This document shows positions 1 through 8,664 of a DNA stretch of 64,000 nucleotides, one piece after another. The translations under genes and the position numbers were made by a program. Each line of letters begins with the position of its first letter. The stretch's first letter is position 1. Location of the stretch: the NCBI RefSeq assembly GCF_900168065.1, contig NZ_FUZZ01000002.1:124001-188000 (forward strand). The letters run 5' to 3'. The DNA is from Chitinophaga ginsengisegetis. Its GTDB lineage: Bacteria; Bacteroidota; Bacteroidia; Chitinophagales; Chitinophagaceae. The notes below the pieces were generated by a model, which saw only the letters and a program-made list of their open reading frames with translations, made no database searches and was not told where the DNA came from.

Positions 1-1332
1 CTGGTAACAGAGCATAAAGTACTGCTTACAAACCTGCAACCCAACACCCGCTACTATTATTCCATTGGCGGCTATAAGGATGTATTGCAGGGCAACGCAG
101 ACAACTACTTTATGACCCTGCCCGAAGCCGGTAAAACAGACCTGTACCGCATTGCCGCGCTGGGCGATTGCGGCGACGGCTCTCCCAACCAGCAACTCGT
201 AAAGGAACAACTGGTAAAGTACCTCGGCAACAACTACCTGAATGCATGGATATTGTTAGGCGACAACGCCTATCCCAACGGTACGGACGCGGAGTATCAG
301 AGCAAGTTTTTTAATGTTTATAAAGATGACCTGCTGAAGAAATTTCCCCTGTTCCCGGCGCCCGGAAATCATGACTATCATGATACCGATATCTCTGCTG
401 CCTTTGCACAGCAATCGCACCAAACAAACTACTACCAGAACTTCTCCATGCCATCGGAAGGAGAATCCGGCGGGTTGCCTTCCCACTCGGCTTCTTTCTA
501 TTCTTTTGATATCGGGAACATCCACTTCCTGTCGCTCGACAGCTACGGTAAAGAAGACAACGCTTACCGCCTGTACGATACCACCGGTCCGCAGGTAACC
601 TGGATAAAGAAAGATCTCGCTGCCAATAAAAACAAGGGTTGGGTAATTGCCTACTGGCACCATCCGCCGTATACAATGGGTTCCCATAATTCTGACGAAG
701 AAGATGAACTGGTACACATCCGGGAAAACTTTATCCGGATACTGGAACGCAACGGCGTAGACCTGGTACTGAATGGACATAGTCATGATTACGAAAGGTC
801 CAGGATGATCAAAGGACATTATGGCCCCGCCAACAGCTTTGATCCGGCCAAACATAACGTAAGCAACTCTTCCGGCCGCTACGACGGCGGCAACAATTCC
901 GCACCGTATATCAAAGACAGCATCCGTACCACCGGTACTGTATACGTAGTGAGCGGCTCCGCCGGGAAACTGGGCGGCAAACAAACCGTTTACCCGCATA
1001 ACGCCATGTATTTTGCAGATGCAGAACACGGCGGCTCCAGCATACTCGAAATACAGGACAACCGCCTGGATCTGAAATGGATCTGCGCAGATGGCACCAT
1101 CCGCGACCAGTTTACCATGATGAAAAACGTAAACCGGAACACGGATATCCGGATCAAAAAAGGAGAAGTGGCCACATTAACGGCTTCTTTCATCGGTACC
1201 TACAAATGGAATAACCGTAAGGAAACCACCCGGAGTATTACCGTAACACCTACCGCCTCTACCACAAAATATACCGTAGCAGATGCGTACAATAATGTAA
1301 AAGATACCTTCACCGTATATGTATCGAAATAA
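1..1332 (+). CDS. Purple-acid-phosphatase-like metallophosphoesterase, 5' partial
   Basis: The frame is open from the first base, so the gene starts left of the window. The first visible residues (TNLQPNTRYYYSIGG) look like the end of the fibronectin-type N-terminal domain of purple acid phosphatases. All core metallophosphoesterase motifs follow in order: GDCGDG, GDNAY, GNHDYHD, the WHHPPY segment and GHSHDYERS, which supply the ligands of a two-metal centre that hydrolyses phosphomonoesters. After the catalytic domain there is a beta-rich tail (about the last 60 residues, PTASTTKYTV) like an Ig or FN3 module. Such proteins are normally exported, but the signal peptide is not visible. The 3' end overlaps the next gene by 14 bases, which suggests co-transcription. 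The substrate cannot be told from sequence. Confidence 0.88.
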   Translation: MVTEHKVLLTNLQPNTRYYYSIGGYKDVLQGNADNYFMTLPEAGKTDLYRIAALGDCGDGSPNQQLVKEQLVKYLGNNYLNAWILLGDNAYPNGTDAEYQSKFFNVYKDDLLKKFPLFPAPGNHDYHDTDISAAFAQQSHQTNYYQNFSMPSEGESGGLPSHSASFYSFDIGNIHFLSLDSYGKEDNAYRLYDTTGPQVTWIKKDLAANKNKGWVIAYWHHPPYTMGSHNSDEEDELVHIRENFIRILERNGVDLVLNGHSHDYERSRMIKGHYGPANSFDPAKHNVSNSSGRYDGGNNSAPYIKDSIRTTGTVYVVSGSAGKLGGKQTVYPHNAMYFADAEHGGSSILEIQDNRLDLKWICADGTIRDQFTMMKNVNRNTDIRIKKGEVATLTASFIGTYKWNNRKETTRSITVTPTASTTKYTVADAYNNVKDTFTVYVSK

Positions 1333-3133
1333 GATCATCTGGCTGTTATTCAGCCTGCTGGTAGCTTATAGCTTTACACCCTCCACGGACGATCGCGGTG
1401 TTACCCATACTATTGCCATTTTCAGGGAAGGTGCCAACGGATTTTCGGCGGCTTCCCTGGAACTGGAACAAGCCATACAGGCGATTGATAAAGATGATAC
1501 GGCCAGCATTACCGCTGCCAGGGAAGCACTGAAAAAGTGCCGGTTACAATATAAAAGGATTGAGTTTTTCCTCGATTACTTTTTCTTCTCTTCCGCTATG
1601 GTGTATAACCGCCCGGCCAAAACGGAAATAGATGAACCTTACATGGAATACCAGGCGCCATCAGGGTTACAGCAGATAGCGGTACTGTTGTTTGAGAAAG
1701 ATCCTTTCTCCCGGAAAAAAGAACTGGTAACAGAAGCACTGGTAATCCGTACCGCCGCTGCTGATCTTACGTCGTTGCTCTACCAGTTCACCACCAGCGA
1801 TAAAGCCATTATGGAAAGTATCCGCCTCGAACTGGTACGCCTGTACGCAGGAGGCATCACCGGCTACGATGCACCGGAATTAAAAACAGGGATCGCAGAA
1901 ACCACACAATCCATGCGAACCATCCAGGCAGTGATGGAACCCTGGCTCAGCACCTCTTCTCCCGAAACAAAATCCGTAGCACATTACCTGGCCCTTTGTA
2001 TACAATACCTTGACGCACATCCCGGCTTCGACGACTTCAACCGGCTGGAGTTCCTTACCACCTGCGGCCTGCCCTTGCAGGAAAGTACCGGCGCACTCAT
2101 ACGTGCGTTACAGTTAGACCTGCATACCCGCAGCGCGCTCAACTACAACGCACCCAACCTCTTCAGCAAAGATGCTATAGACCTCAAAGCATTTACTAAC
2201 GGCGCCGTATATACGGAAAAAGAAAAGCTGTTAGGGAAGCAATTATTCTTTGAAAAAGCGCTCTCCGGTAACAACACCCGCAACTGTGGTACCTGTCACC
2301 GCCCGGAACTATACTTCAGCGATGGCCTGCGCACCAGCATGGCGCTGGATAATAAAACGACGGTAAGAAGAAATGCGCCGGGCCTCACCTATTCTGCGTT
2401 CCAATACGCACAGTTCTGGGACGGCAGAGCCGGTACGTTATCAAAACAAATACTGACCGTAATCAGCAACCCCGAAGAGATGGATGGCCATCCCACTGTG
2501 ATCATCAGCCGGCTAAAAGACAGTGCGCATTACCGCAACGCCTTTGCTGCCGCCTATCCTGAAGACACCGCCGCTGTAACCATGCCGCACCTGGCCACCG
2601 CTATCGCGGCGTATCTAAGTACCCTTGCACCCATGAACAGCGCAATGGATGAATATTTTGCCGGCAACAAAAACGCATTGACACCGGCACAGATCCGGGG
2701 CTTCAACTTATTTACCGGGAAAGCGCAATGCGCTACCTGTCACTTTGCACCACTGTTCAACGGGCTCACACCACCCTTGTACCAGTTCACCGAATTTGAA
2801 AACCTGGGCATGCCTGCTAACGACGATCTCCAACATCCGCAACACGATACTGATGCCGGCAGGTTTGAATTTTTCCCGATCGCATATTATCAGCGTGCCT
2901 TCAAAACACCCACGGTGCGTAATAGCGCTATGACCGCCCCTTACATGCACAACGGCGCGTTCCGTGACCTTGAAAAAGTGATGGAGTTTTATAATGCCGG
3001 CGGCGGCAATGGAGTGGGTATGACTGATCTGTATCAAACGCTTTCTTCCACGCCGTTGCATCTCAACGAAACAGAGATCAGGGACCTGATTGCGTTTATG
3101 CATGCGTTGACGGATAAGCCCATCGCAAAGTAG
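1319..3133 (+). CDS. Di-haem cytochrome c peroxidase / MauG family protein
   Basis: This 604-residue protein begins with a hydrophobic export segment (IIWLLFSLLVAYSF). An all-helical region of roughly 250 residues precedes a di-haem peroxidase domain. Two haem c sites are present: CGTCH at residues 323-327 and CATCH at 471-475. Segments around them, such as LGKQLFFEKALSGN, FWDGRAGTL and PYMHNGAFRDLEKVMEFYN, are typical of bacterial cytochrome c peroxidases and MauG. Family members reduce peroxide with electrons from small cytochromes, or oxidise a protein partner, in the periplasm. The ATG lies inside the end of the phosphoesterase gene, so the two are probably one transcript. The helical N-terminus is common in Bacteroidota members; its role is not clear. 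Peroxidase or MauG-like oxidase activity cannot be separated by eye. Confidence 0.88.
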   Translation: MYRNKIIWLLFSLLVAYSFTPSTDDRGVTHTIAIFREGANGFSAASLELEQAIQAIDKDDTASITAAREALKKCRLQYKRIEFFLDYFFFSSAMVYNRPAKTEIDEPYMEYQAPSGLQQIAVLLFEKDPFSRKKELVTEALVIRTAAADLTSLLYQFTTSDKAIMESIRLELVRLYAGGITGYDAPELKTGIAETTQSMRTIQAVMEPWLSTSSPETKSVAHYLALCIQYLDAHPGFDDFNRLEFLTTCGLPLQESTGALIRALQLDLHTRSALNYNAPNLFSKDAIDLKAFTNGAVYTEKEKLLGKQLFFEKALSGNNTRNCGTCHRPELYFSDGLRTSMALDNKTTVRRNAPGLTYSAFQYAQFWDGRAGTLSKQILTVISNPEEMDGHPTVIISRLKDSAHYRNAFAAAYPEDTAAVTMPHLATAIAAYLSTLAPMNSAMDEYFAGNKNALTPAQIRGFNLFTGKAQCATCHFAPLFNGLTPPLYQFTEFENLGMPANDDLQHPQHDTDAGRFEFFPIAYYQRAFKTPTVRNSAMTAPYMHNGAFRDLEKVMEFYNAGGGNGVGMTDLYQTLSSTPLHLNETEIRDLIAFMHALTDKPIAK

Positions 3134-3235
3134 CCTGGTATTACGTTTTAATGACAAACATCCCCCTCCCCCTCATTCTTTGATTTATACAACTCTTTCT
3201 GCTATTTTCACAATTTCCGGATCAGTCGTTCCCCC

Positions 3236-3243
3236 TACCTTTG
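3236..3243 (+). promoter_or_regulatory. Bacteroidota -7 promoter box (TACCTTTG)
   Basis: TACCTTTG matches the Bacteroidota -7 consensus TAnnTTTG and lies 20 bases before the ATG chosen for the aldo/keto reductase. It supports that ATG (3264) over an upstream in-frame TTG at 3180, which would sit ahead of the promoter. No clear -33 TTG was found. Confidence 0.5.
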
Positions 3244-3263
3244 ATCCATCAAATCATAAAAAA

Positions 3264-4115
3264 ATGGAAACAACACAAATATCTCCCGCCACCACCTTTC
3301 TTTTAGGAGGTGAATTCAATATTAACCGCGTGGGTTACGGCGCCATGCAACTAACCGGCAACGGTGTGTTTGGTGATGCAGCCGACCGTCCCAACGCCAT
3401 TAAGGTACTGCAACAGGCAGTGGCTTCCGGTGTAAACTTTATTGATACCGCAGCGGCTTATGGCCCTGGTACCAATGAACGCCTCATTGCAGATGCCCTG
3501 CATCCATATCAAAAAGGGCTCATTATCGCTACCAAAGGCGGCTTCCAGCGCCCCGGACCCAACCAGTGGATACCTGATGGCCGCCCGGAATGGATTGCCA
3601 AAGACATCGATGCCAGTCTCAAGAACCTGAAAACAGATGTGATAGATCTCTGGCAGTTGCACCGCATAGACCCCAACATCCCGGTGGAAGAAACCCTGGC
3701 GCCGGTAGTGGCCGCCGTGAAAGCGGGTAAGATTAAGCATGTAGGGCTGTCTGAAGTAAATATTGAGCAGATCCAGCAGGCAGAAAAAATACTCCCCATT
3801 GTATCGGTACAAAACCTGTACAACCTCGGTAACCGCCAGTGGGAATCCGTACTGGATTATACTGCTGAAAAAGGCATTGCCTTTATTCCGTGGTACCCGC
3901 TGGCTTCCGGTCCGCATACGCTGGAAGAAAAGATCAGTAAAATTGCCGGCCGCCACAACGCTACCACCGCGCAGATTGCGCTGGCATGGCTGTTGAAACG
4001 CGCCAGCAATATCCTGCTGATCCCGGGAACTAAAAGCATTGCCCACCTGGAAGAAAATCTTAAAGCAGGAGCAATTGAATTATCTGAAGAAGATTTTCAA
4101 TTACTCAGCAAATAA
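3264..4115 (+). CDS. Aldo/keto reductase
   Basis: The 283-residue protein has the aldo/keto reductase tetrad in order: Asp in FIDTAAAYG, Tyr four residues on, Lys in IATKGG and His in WQLHRID. The C-terminal NADPH-binding segment (LLIPGTKSIAHLEENLKAG) is also present, so an NAD(P)H-linked reductase of aldehydes or ketones in the cytoplasm is expected. The frame is open back to 3180, but those extra residues are not family-like and a -7 box lies just upstream of 3264. A long hairpin follows the stop, so this is probably a single-gene transcript. The HxlR regulator downstream on the same strand could respond to reactive carbonyls or quinones; that is inference. The substrate is unknown. Confidence 0.9.
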   Translation: METTQISPATTFLLGGEFNINRVGYGAMQLTGNGVFGDAADRPNAIKVLQQAVASGVNFIDTAAAYGPGTNERLIADALHPYQKGLIIATKGGFQRPGPNQWIPDGRPEWIAKDIDASLKNLKTDVIDLWQLHRIDPNIPVEETLAPVVAAVKAGKIKHVGLSEVNIEQIQQAEKILPIVSVQNLYNLGNRQWESVLDYTAEKGIAFIPWYPLASGPHTLEEKISKIAGRHNATTAQIALAWLLKRASNILLIPGTKSIAHLEENLKAGAIELSEEDFQLLSK

Positions 4116-4130
4116 CAATCAGGTGATTTT

Positions 4131-4166
4131 AAGAAAGGGGAAGGCGTGGTCGCTTTCCCCTTTCTT
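4131..4166 (+). terminator. Intrinsic terminator after the aldo/keto reductase gene
   Basis: A 16-bp stem (4131-4146 with 4151-4166, one G-T wobble) closes on a TGGT loop 15 bases after the reductase stop. The arms are AAGAAAGGGGAAGGCG and CGCTTTCCCCTTTCTT. The A-rich and T-rich ends allow termination. The arm sequence recurs at 46784-46824. Confidence 0.75.
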
Positions 4167-4202
4167 ATTTAAAGTCCGTAAGCCGGCTTCAGGAAAACTG
4201 CT

Positions 4203-4256
4203 TACCTTTGGTAACTATCTGTTCAACCTTACCTGGAGGCCGCTACTAACCTCCAG
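4203..4256 (+). promoter_or_regulatory. Promoter and leader inverted repeat ahead of the HxlR gene
   Basis: A second TACCTTTG -7 box lies at 4203-4210. Downstream, in what should be the leader, an inverted repeat pairs CTGGAGG (4233-4239) with CCTCCAG (4250-4256), ending 14 bases before the ATG. It could be an operator for the regulator's own control, or an RNA hairpin near the ribosome site. The box is consensus-quality; the role of the repeat is inferred. Confidence 0.4.
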
Positions 4257-4270
4257 ATAAGTTAAAATAT

Positions 4271-4669
4271 ATGCAAGTGGATAAAAAACGTCATCCTTCA
4301 CCGGAAGCATGTGCCGCCTCTCTCGCAGCAGTGGGAGACGCGATGTACGCCATCGGTGGCAAGTGGAAACTGAAGATTATTGTGGCCCTTATTGACCACA
4401 GGCGGCGGTTTAATGAACTGCAGCGTTTAGTGGAAGGGATTTCGGCAAAGGTGTTGTCGAATGAGCTGAAAGATATGGAGATGAACGGTTTTGTGAGAAG
4501 AATACCGGTAGCGGAAGGCAGTACCCTTATGGAGTACGAGCTTACTGACTACAGCGATACCCTGGGAGATGTGCTCCATTCATTAACCGTATGGGGAACA
4601 ATGCACCGGAAAAAGATCACAGGGCGCAGCATGGAAATACCCGCCCTGGAAGTGGCATCAGTTGATTAG
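4271..4669 (+). CDS. HxlR-family transcriptional regulator
   Basis: The 132-residue protein is a single winged helix of the HxlR type. The family core is clear: AIGGKWKLKIIVALIDHRRRFNELQRLV, then the recognition region ISAKVLSNELKDMEMNGFV and the wing that leads to YELTDYSDTLGDVL. Such dimeric repressors or activators usually sense redox-active or aldehyde compounds and control a nearby oxidoreductase gene. The neighbour here is the aldo/keto reductase upstream, separated by a terminator, so this gene has its own promoter. The last 12 bases overlap the end of the convergent gene on the minus strand. Confidence 0.9.
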   Translation: MQVDKKRHPSPEACAASLAAVGDAMYAIGGKWKLKIIVALIDHRRRFNELQRLVEGISAKVLSNELKDMEMNGFVRRIPVAEGSTLMEYELTDYSDTLGDVLHSLTVWGTMHRKKITGRSMEIPALEVASVD

Positions 4670-5602
4670 CGTGGCTTTCACGGGCAATTGCAGCTGATAG
4701 CCTTTGCTGCCCATGTATACATATCTTTTCACGGCTGTAAACCGTATTTTCTTTTTGCCTTTCAGCAGGCTTTTCACTTCATCCGGAAGCCGGTCGGTGT
4801 CCGTAGCGGTGGCGGTTCCTTTTAACGTGATCACAATATCACGGAAGTACTTTTTATCGCCCGCAGACACCGTGTACCCGCTGCTCCAGCTGGATAACCC
4901 TTCTTCTGCTTCTGTTCTTTCCACACCATAAGCGGCCATCACCTGCTGGTAACCGCCGTTGATACCTGCAATCAGGAAATAGTCCCCATCGAACGGACCG
5001 CCACCGGGTCCATTACTATGTTTAATCATAAACGCATACTGATCATTGCCTATCAGTAATGGCTTTGGCGTAGGGCATTTTGAAAAAGCGCCATACGCTC
5101 TGATGGCTGGTTGAAACATCCGCAGCTTCCAGCCTTCATCGGTGAGCACAAACTTGGCGAGGCCCAGTAAGCCGCCGGTGAAGCGCGAGGTCTGGAAACC
5201 TTCTTCATCAAATACAGAATGGTTAAAGCTGATCACTTTATACTGCAACCCCGTGGAGTCTTTAAAGTCCATTTCGTTGATCAAACGGGTGGCCACGCCT
5301 TCAGGATAAGGGAAGGCGGGATTACCATCTTCATTTACATCCGGGTAAGGCTTCGGCTTACAGGTTTTACATTCCCAGTTGATCAGTTCATTCCGGTAAT
5401 TATCTTTAGTAAGATTATAATATTTTCCTGGGAACAATTGCAGCAGTGCTTTCTGTGCATTAAAAGTACCTGCCAGTAACAGGGTGCGGTTTTGTAAAAT
5501 AGTATCGGGCACATTCTTCTTTTTCAGGTATTCATCCGACTGCGCAAAACTGGCAGTTATCCATCCCGCCAGGAGGCATACCATAACAAACAAACGTTTC
5601 AT
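4658..5602 (-). CDS. Secreted protein of unknown function
   Basis: I do not recognise this family. Starting at the second of two adjacent ATGs (5602), a clear signal peptide is seen: MKRLFVMVCLLAGWITASFA, with cleavage probable after the Ala. The mature part of about 290 residues is mixed alpha/beta with a Cys-x-x-Cys pair (WECKTCKPKPYPDVNEDG), a possible calcium- or metal-binding DVNEDGN loop, and a glycine-rich HSNGPGGGPFDGDYF segment. No enzyme motif is evident. The frame is open to 5653, but those 17 residues would bury the signal peptide. It converges on, and overlaps, the HxlR gene by 12 bases. A periplasmic or cell-surface location is the only inference offered. Confidence 0.75.
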   Translation of the reverse strand: MKRLFVMVCLLAGWITASFAQSDEYLKKKNVPDTILQNRTLLLAGTFNAQKALLQLFPGKYYNLTKDNYRNELINWECKTCKPKPYPDVNEDGNPAFPYPEGVATRLINEMDFKDSTGLQYKVISFNHSVFDEEGFQTSRFTGGLLGLAKFVLTDEGWKLRMFQPAIRAYGAFSKCPTPKPLLIGNDQYAFMIKHSNGPGGGPFDGDYFLIAGINGGYQQVMAAYGVERTEAEEGLSSWSSGYTVSAGDKKYFRDIVITLKGTATATDTDRLPDEVKSLLKGKKKIRFTAVKRYVYMGSKGYQLQLPVKATLIN

Positions 5603-5713
5603 CATAACTTTAAGCAAATATCTGTGCCGGCAAAGGTAATACTCCCGGCGCAAAAACGATATCCGGGGAAAACAGTAATTTAGTTTCCTTAATCCTGTTA
5701 ACTGATTACCACG

Positions 5714-6655
5714 ATGAACCGCTTCGACCGCTTAACCGCCATCCTCATACATCTGCAATCCAAAAAACTGGTGCTGGCCCAGGAAATTGCCGACCGCTTT
5801 GATGTGAGCCTGCGTACTGTTTACCGCGACGTACGTTCGCTGGAACAGGCCGGAGTGCCTGTTATCGGCGAAAAAGGACTGGGTTACTCCATTATGGAAG
5901 GTTATCGCCTGCCACCGGTAATGTTTACCGAAGAAGAAGTAATTGCTTTCCTGATGGCAGAAAAAATGCTGGAGCATCATGCCGACCTGCAAAACAGCGA
6001 GCGCTTTAAAGGCGCGATGTTCAAAGTAAAAGCCGTGCTGCGCAATGCACAGAAAAAAGTGCTGGAAGACCTGGAAGAAAATATTGCCGTTAGGCATAAA
6101 GTATCCGAACATAATCACCTGCTCAATGATACCCTTCCCCTGCTCATCAGGGCAGTAGGTGAAAAGACAGTGCTGCATATCCAATATGCTACCGAAACCG
6201 GCATTAATGAAAGGGATATAGAACCTATCGGTATTTTCCGGGAAAACGGCAGCTGGAATGCCATCGCCTTCTGTGCCACCTCCAAAAAGTATCATCCTTT
6301 CAGAACAGAACGGATGCTTTCTGTAAAAGATACCGGCCGGCCATTCCACCGGCAACACATCTCCCTGACCGAATACCTGGCAAACAAACCTAAAGATAAC
6401 GGACAGTCGTTCCCGGTAGTGATCAACGTGCATAACGATATGGCCCGGTATCTTACAGAACAGAAATATAACTACGGCTTTAACAGTGAGAAAGCAGGTA
6501 AAACGCACACCCGTATGGAATTTGAGGCGCCCTGTATACAGGCATTTTCCCGGTGGTATATCACCTTCGCTGATCAGGCCGACATTATTAGCCCTGCTTC
6601 CCTTAAAACCCTGGTAAAAGACCGGCTGAAGGAAATGCTGAAAAAAGTTTCCTGA
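5714..6655 (+). CDS. YafY-type HTH/WYL-domain transcriptional regulator
   Basis: The 313-residue protein starts with a DeoR/HTH_11-type winged helix (NRFDRLTAILIHLQSKKLVLAQEIADRFDVSLRTVYRDVRSLEQAGVPV). A WYL-like ligand-sensing region follows at about residues 135-230 and a WCX-type C-terminal region at about 235-310. WYL regulators bind small ligands or nucleic acid and repress or activate metabolic or stress genes. The gene diverges from the secreted unknown protein across about 110 bases, and the AlkZ-like gene lies 53 bases downstream with its own -7 box. The ligand is unknown. Confidence 0.88.
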   Translation: MNRFDRLTAILIHLQSKKLVLAQEIADRFDVSLRTVYRDVRSLEQAGVPVIGEKGLGYSIMEGYRLPPVMFTEEEVIAFLMAEKMLEHHADLQNSERFKGAMFKVKAVLRNAQKKVLEDLEENIAVRHKVSEHNHLLNDTLPLLIRAVGEKTVLHIQYATETGINERDIEPIGIFRENGSWNAIAFCATSKKYHPFRTERMLSVKDTGRPFHRQHISLTEYLANKPKDNGQSFPVVINVHNDMARYLTEQKYNYGFNSEKAGKTHTRMEFEAPCIQAFSRWYITFADQADIISPASLKTLVKDRLKEMLKKVS

Positions 6656-6696
6656 CCCGTTTTCCCAACTGACATACCGTTGTCACACCCCACCGG

Positions 6697-6704
6697 TAAT
6701 TTTG
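6697..6704 (+). promoter_or_regulatory. -7 box (TAATTTTG) four bases from a start codon
   Basis: TAATTTTG fits TAnnTTTG exactly and ends four bases before the ATG of the winged-helix gene. Transcription would then start at or very near the A of the ATG, giving a leaderless or nearly leaderless mRNA. A TTG lies at 6680-6682, closer than the usual -33 spacing. Chance occurrence in AT-rich intergenic DNA is possible. Confidence 0.35.
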
Positions 6705-6708
6705 GAAT

Positions 6709-7776
6709 ATGAACAGTCAGCAGATCATACAACACCGGCTGCATCAGCAGCAGCTCCTCCATTCCCGTTTTACCCGGCCCGCCGACCTGGTACGCTGGAT
6801 GGGCTGCATACAGGCCCAGGATTATGCAGGCGCCAAATGGGCTATCGGCAACCGTATTAAAGGCACTACCGACGCCTCTATTGAAAAGGATTTTAACGAT
6901 GGAAAGATCCTGCGCACCCATATCCTGCGCCCTACCTGGCACTTTGTGGCGCCGGAAGATATCCGCTGGATGCTGCAACTGACCGCTCCCAAAATAAAAG
7001 CCTTTAATAAAAGACTGCACGTAAAACTGGGCATTTCCGACAAAGACCTGAAACGGAGCAACAACATTATCACCAAAGCGCTCAGCGACCATAAATTTCT
7101 CACCCGCACAGCCCTTCTTCCATTGCTCGCCAAAGCGAAGATCAACACCGATGATATCCGGCTGGGATTCCTCCTGATGGATGCGGAGCTGGAAGGCCTC
7201 ATCTGCAGCGGCCCCCGCCAGGGAAAACAATTTACCTATGCGTTGCTCTCCGACCGCGTACCCGATGCGCCTGCACCTGGCCGCGAAGAAGCTATCGCCC
7301 GCCTCACCCTCTGCTACTTCAGCAGCAGAGGCCCCGCCACCATCCAGGATTTCCAGTGGTGGAGCGGGTTAAATATCGCCGATATCAAAACAGGACTGCA
7401 CCTCAACAAAGAACAACTTTCCCATACCGTTGCTAACGGGCAAGCCTATTGGTTTGCTGCCGGCGCACCGGCAAATAAACGCACGGTTTCCTCCACATTC
7501 CTTCTGCCCAGTTACGACGAATACGCTGTGGCGTATAAAGACCGCTGCGATATCCTCCCTGCTGAGCACCAGTCCACCGCCGGTTATGGCATCTTTAAAC
7601 CTGTAGTGGTGGTGAACGGGCAGGTGAGCGGCATCTGGAACCGGAAAGAAAGCAGTCAGCATATTACTGTGACCACACAACTGATCTGTCCCGGTAAAAA
7701 AGCAGCAGTAGACACCGCAGCTGCCGCCTATGCGGCTTTTATGGGGAAGAAGCTGCAAAGCATCACCTCCATATAA
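6709..7776 (+). CDS. Winged-helix DNA-binding protein, AlkZ-related (HTH_42 family)
   Basis: The 355-residue protein has the marks of the HTH_42 (AlkZ/YcaQ) superfamily: WMGCIQAQDYAGAKWAIGNRI near residue 30, LRTHILRPTWHFVAPEDIRWML near 75, a middle winged-helix segment, and a C-terminal LPSYDEYAVAYKDRC stretch. Characterised members are DNA glycosylases that unhook interstrand crosslinks or remove bulky alkyl adducts. In AlkZ the catalytic element is a Gln-hydrophobic-Gln motif, and QAQ here fits it. A role in alkylation or crosslink repair, or resistance to a natural product, is plausible but not shown. No biosynthetic cluster is nearby. The WYL regulator upstream could control it. Confidence 0.8.
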   Translation: MNSQQIIQHRLHQQQLLHSRFTRPADLVRWMGCIQAQDYAGAKWAIGNRIKGTTDASIEKDFNDGKILRTHILRPTWHFVAPEDIRWMLQLTAPKIKAFNKRLHVKLGISDKDLKRSNNIITKALSDHKFLTRTALLPLLAKAKINTDDIRLGFLLMDAELEGLICSGPRQGKQFTYALLSDRVPDAPAPGREEAIARLTLCYFSSRGPATIQDFQWWSGLNIADIKTGLHLNKEQLSHTVANGQAYWFAAGAPANKRTVSSTFLLPSYDEYAVAYKDRCDILPAEHQSTAGYGIFKPVVVVNGQVSGIWNRKESSQHITVTTQLICPGKKAAVDTAAAAYAAFMGKKLQSITSI

Positions 7777-7860
7777 AGCCCGGTGACAAAAAGTGCCTGA
7801 TATTTGGTTACTTTGTTTGACTATAGACTCATATTAAGAAAACGATAACCAGATTATCAG

Positions 7861-8664
7861 ATGATAGACGATATTCAACTTCAGCTAAGAACGGTGAATG
7901 TAACCCGCTACGTAACACCGTTACGTGAAGGTGGTTCGCTGCCGGCTATCGCCGAAGCAGACGACGGATTCCTGTATGCCCTGAAGTTCAGGGGCGCAGG
8001 CCAGGGCGTAAAAGCACTCATCGCAGAATTAATCGGCGGCGAACTGGCCAGGATACTCAAACTGAAAATACCGGAACTCGTATTTGCCAATCTCGATGCT
8101 GCTTTTGGCCGTACAGAACCCGATGAAGAAATACAGGACCTGCTGAAAAAAAGTGTGGGCCTCAATCTTGCGCTGCACTATTTATCCGGCGCTACCACCT
8201 ATGATCCTACGGTAAATACCATTGATGCGTTAACAGCGTCGAAGATCGTGTGGCTCGACTGCCTCCTGACCAATGTAGACCGCACCGCCCGCAACACCAA
8301 TATGCTGATGTGGCGCAATGAACTGTGGCTTATTGATCATGGCGCCTCCCTCTATTTCCATCACTCCTGGCAAAACTGGCAGGAACAATCCCTTCGTCCT
8401 TTTGTACAGGTAAAAGATCATGTGCTGCTGCCACAGGCCAGTGAGCTGGAACAGGTAGATGCCGCTTTCAACCTGATCCTCACGCCGGAGCGGATACGCG
8501 CCGTTGTAAACATCATCCCCGAAGAATGGTTGCGTAGTGAAGATAGCAACGATGTTACACCGGAAGAAAGACGCCAGGTATATTTTGAATTTTTAACAAA
8601 CCGGATCAGCCACTCCGGAATTTTTGTAAAAGAAGCACAACATGCAAGACAATCACTTATATGA
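7861..8664 (+). CDS. HipA-like kinase (HipA_2 family), paired with DUF3037
   Basis: This 267-residue protein looks like a short HipA kinase. Visible elements are a possible ATP-binding Lys at 42 (YALKFRG), a HipA-like helix (AELIGGELARILKLKIPE), the catalytic NVDRTARN motif with Asp140 and Asn145, and WLIDHGASL with Asp159 as the metal-binding Asp. Classical HipA is about 440 residues with an extra N-terminal domain and a HipB antitoxin upstream; both are missing here. The gene overlaps the next one by 23 bases, so the two are translationally linked. The kinase residues look intact, so it may phosphorylate a protein or other target. Toxin-antitoxin behaviour is only a guess. There is no HTH gene beside it. 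Confidence 0.82.
   Translation: MIDDIQLQLRTVNVTRYVTPLREGGSLPAIAEADDGFLYALKFRGAGQGVKALIAELIGGELARILKLKIPELVFANLDAAFGRTEPDEEIQDLLKKSVGLNLALHYLSGATTYDPTVNTIDALTASKIVWLDCLLTNVDRTARNTNMLMWRNELWLIDHGASLYFHHSWQNWQEQSLRPFVQVKDHVLLPQASELEQVDAAFNLILTPERIRAVVNIIPEEWLRSEDSNDVTPEERRQVYFEFLTNRISHSGIFVKEAQHARQSLI

Noticed and set aside
256..1029. 257-residue minus-strand frame inside the phosphoesterase gene
   Set aside because: Antisense to conserved metallophosphoesterase motifs; composition is that of a shadow frame.
3180..3263. TTG-started N-terminal extension of the first aldo/keto reductase
   Set aside because: A -7 promoter box lies inside the extension and the extra residues are not family-like.
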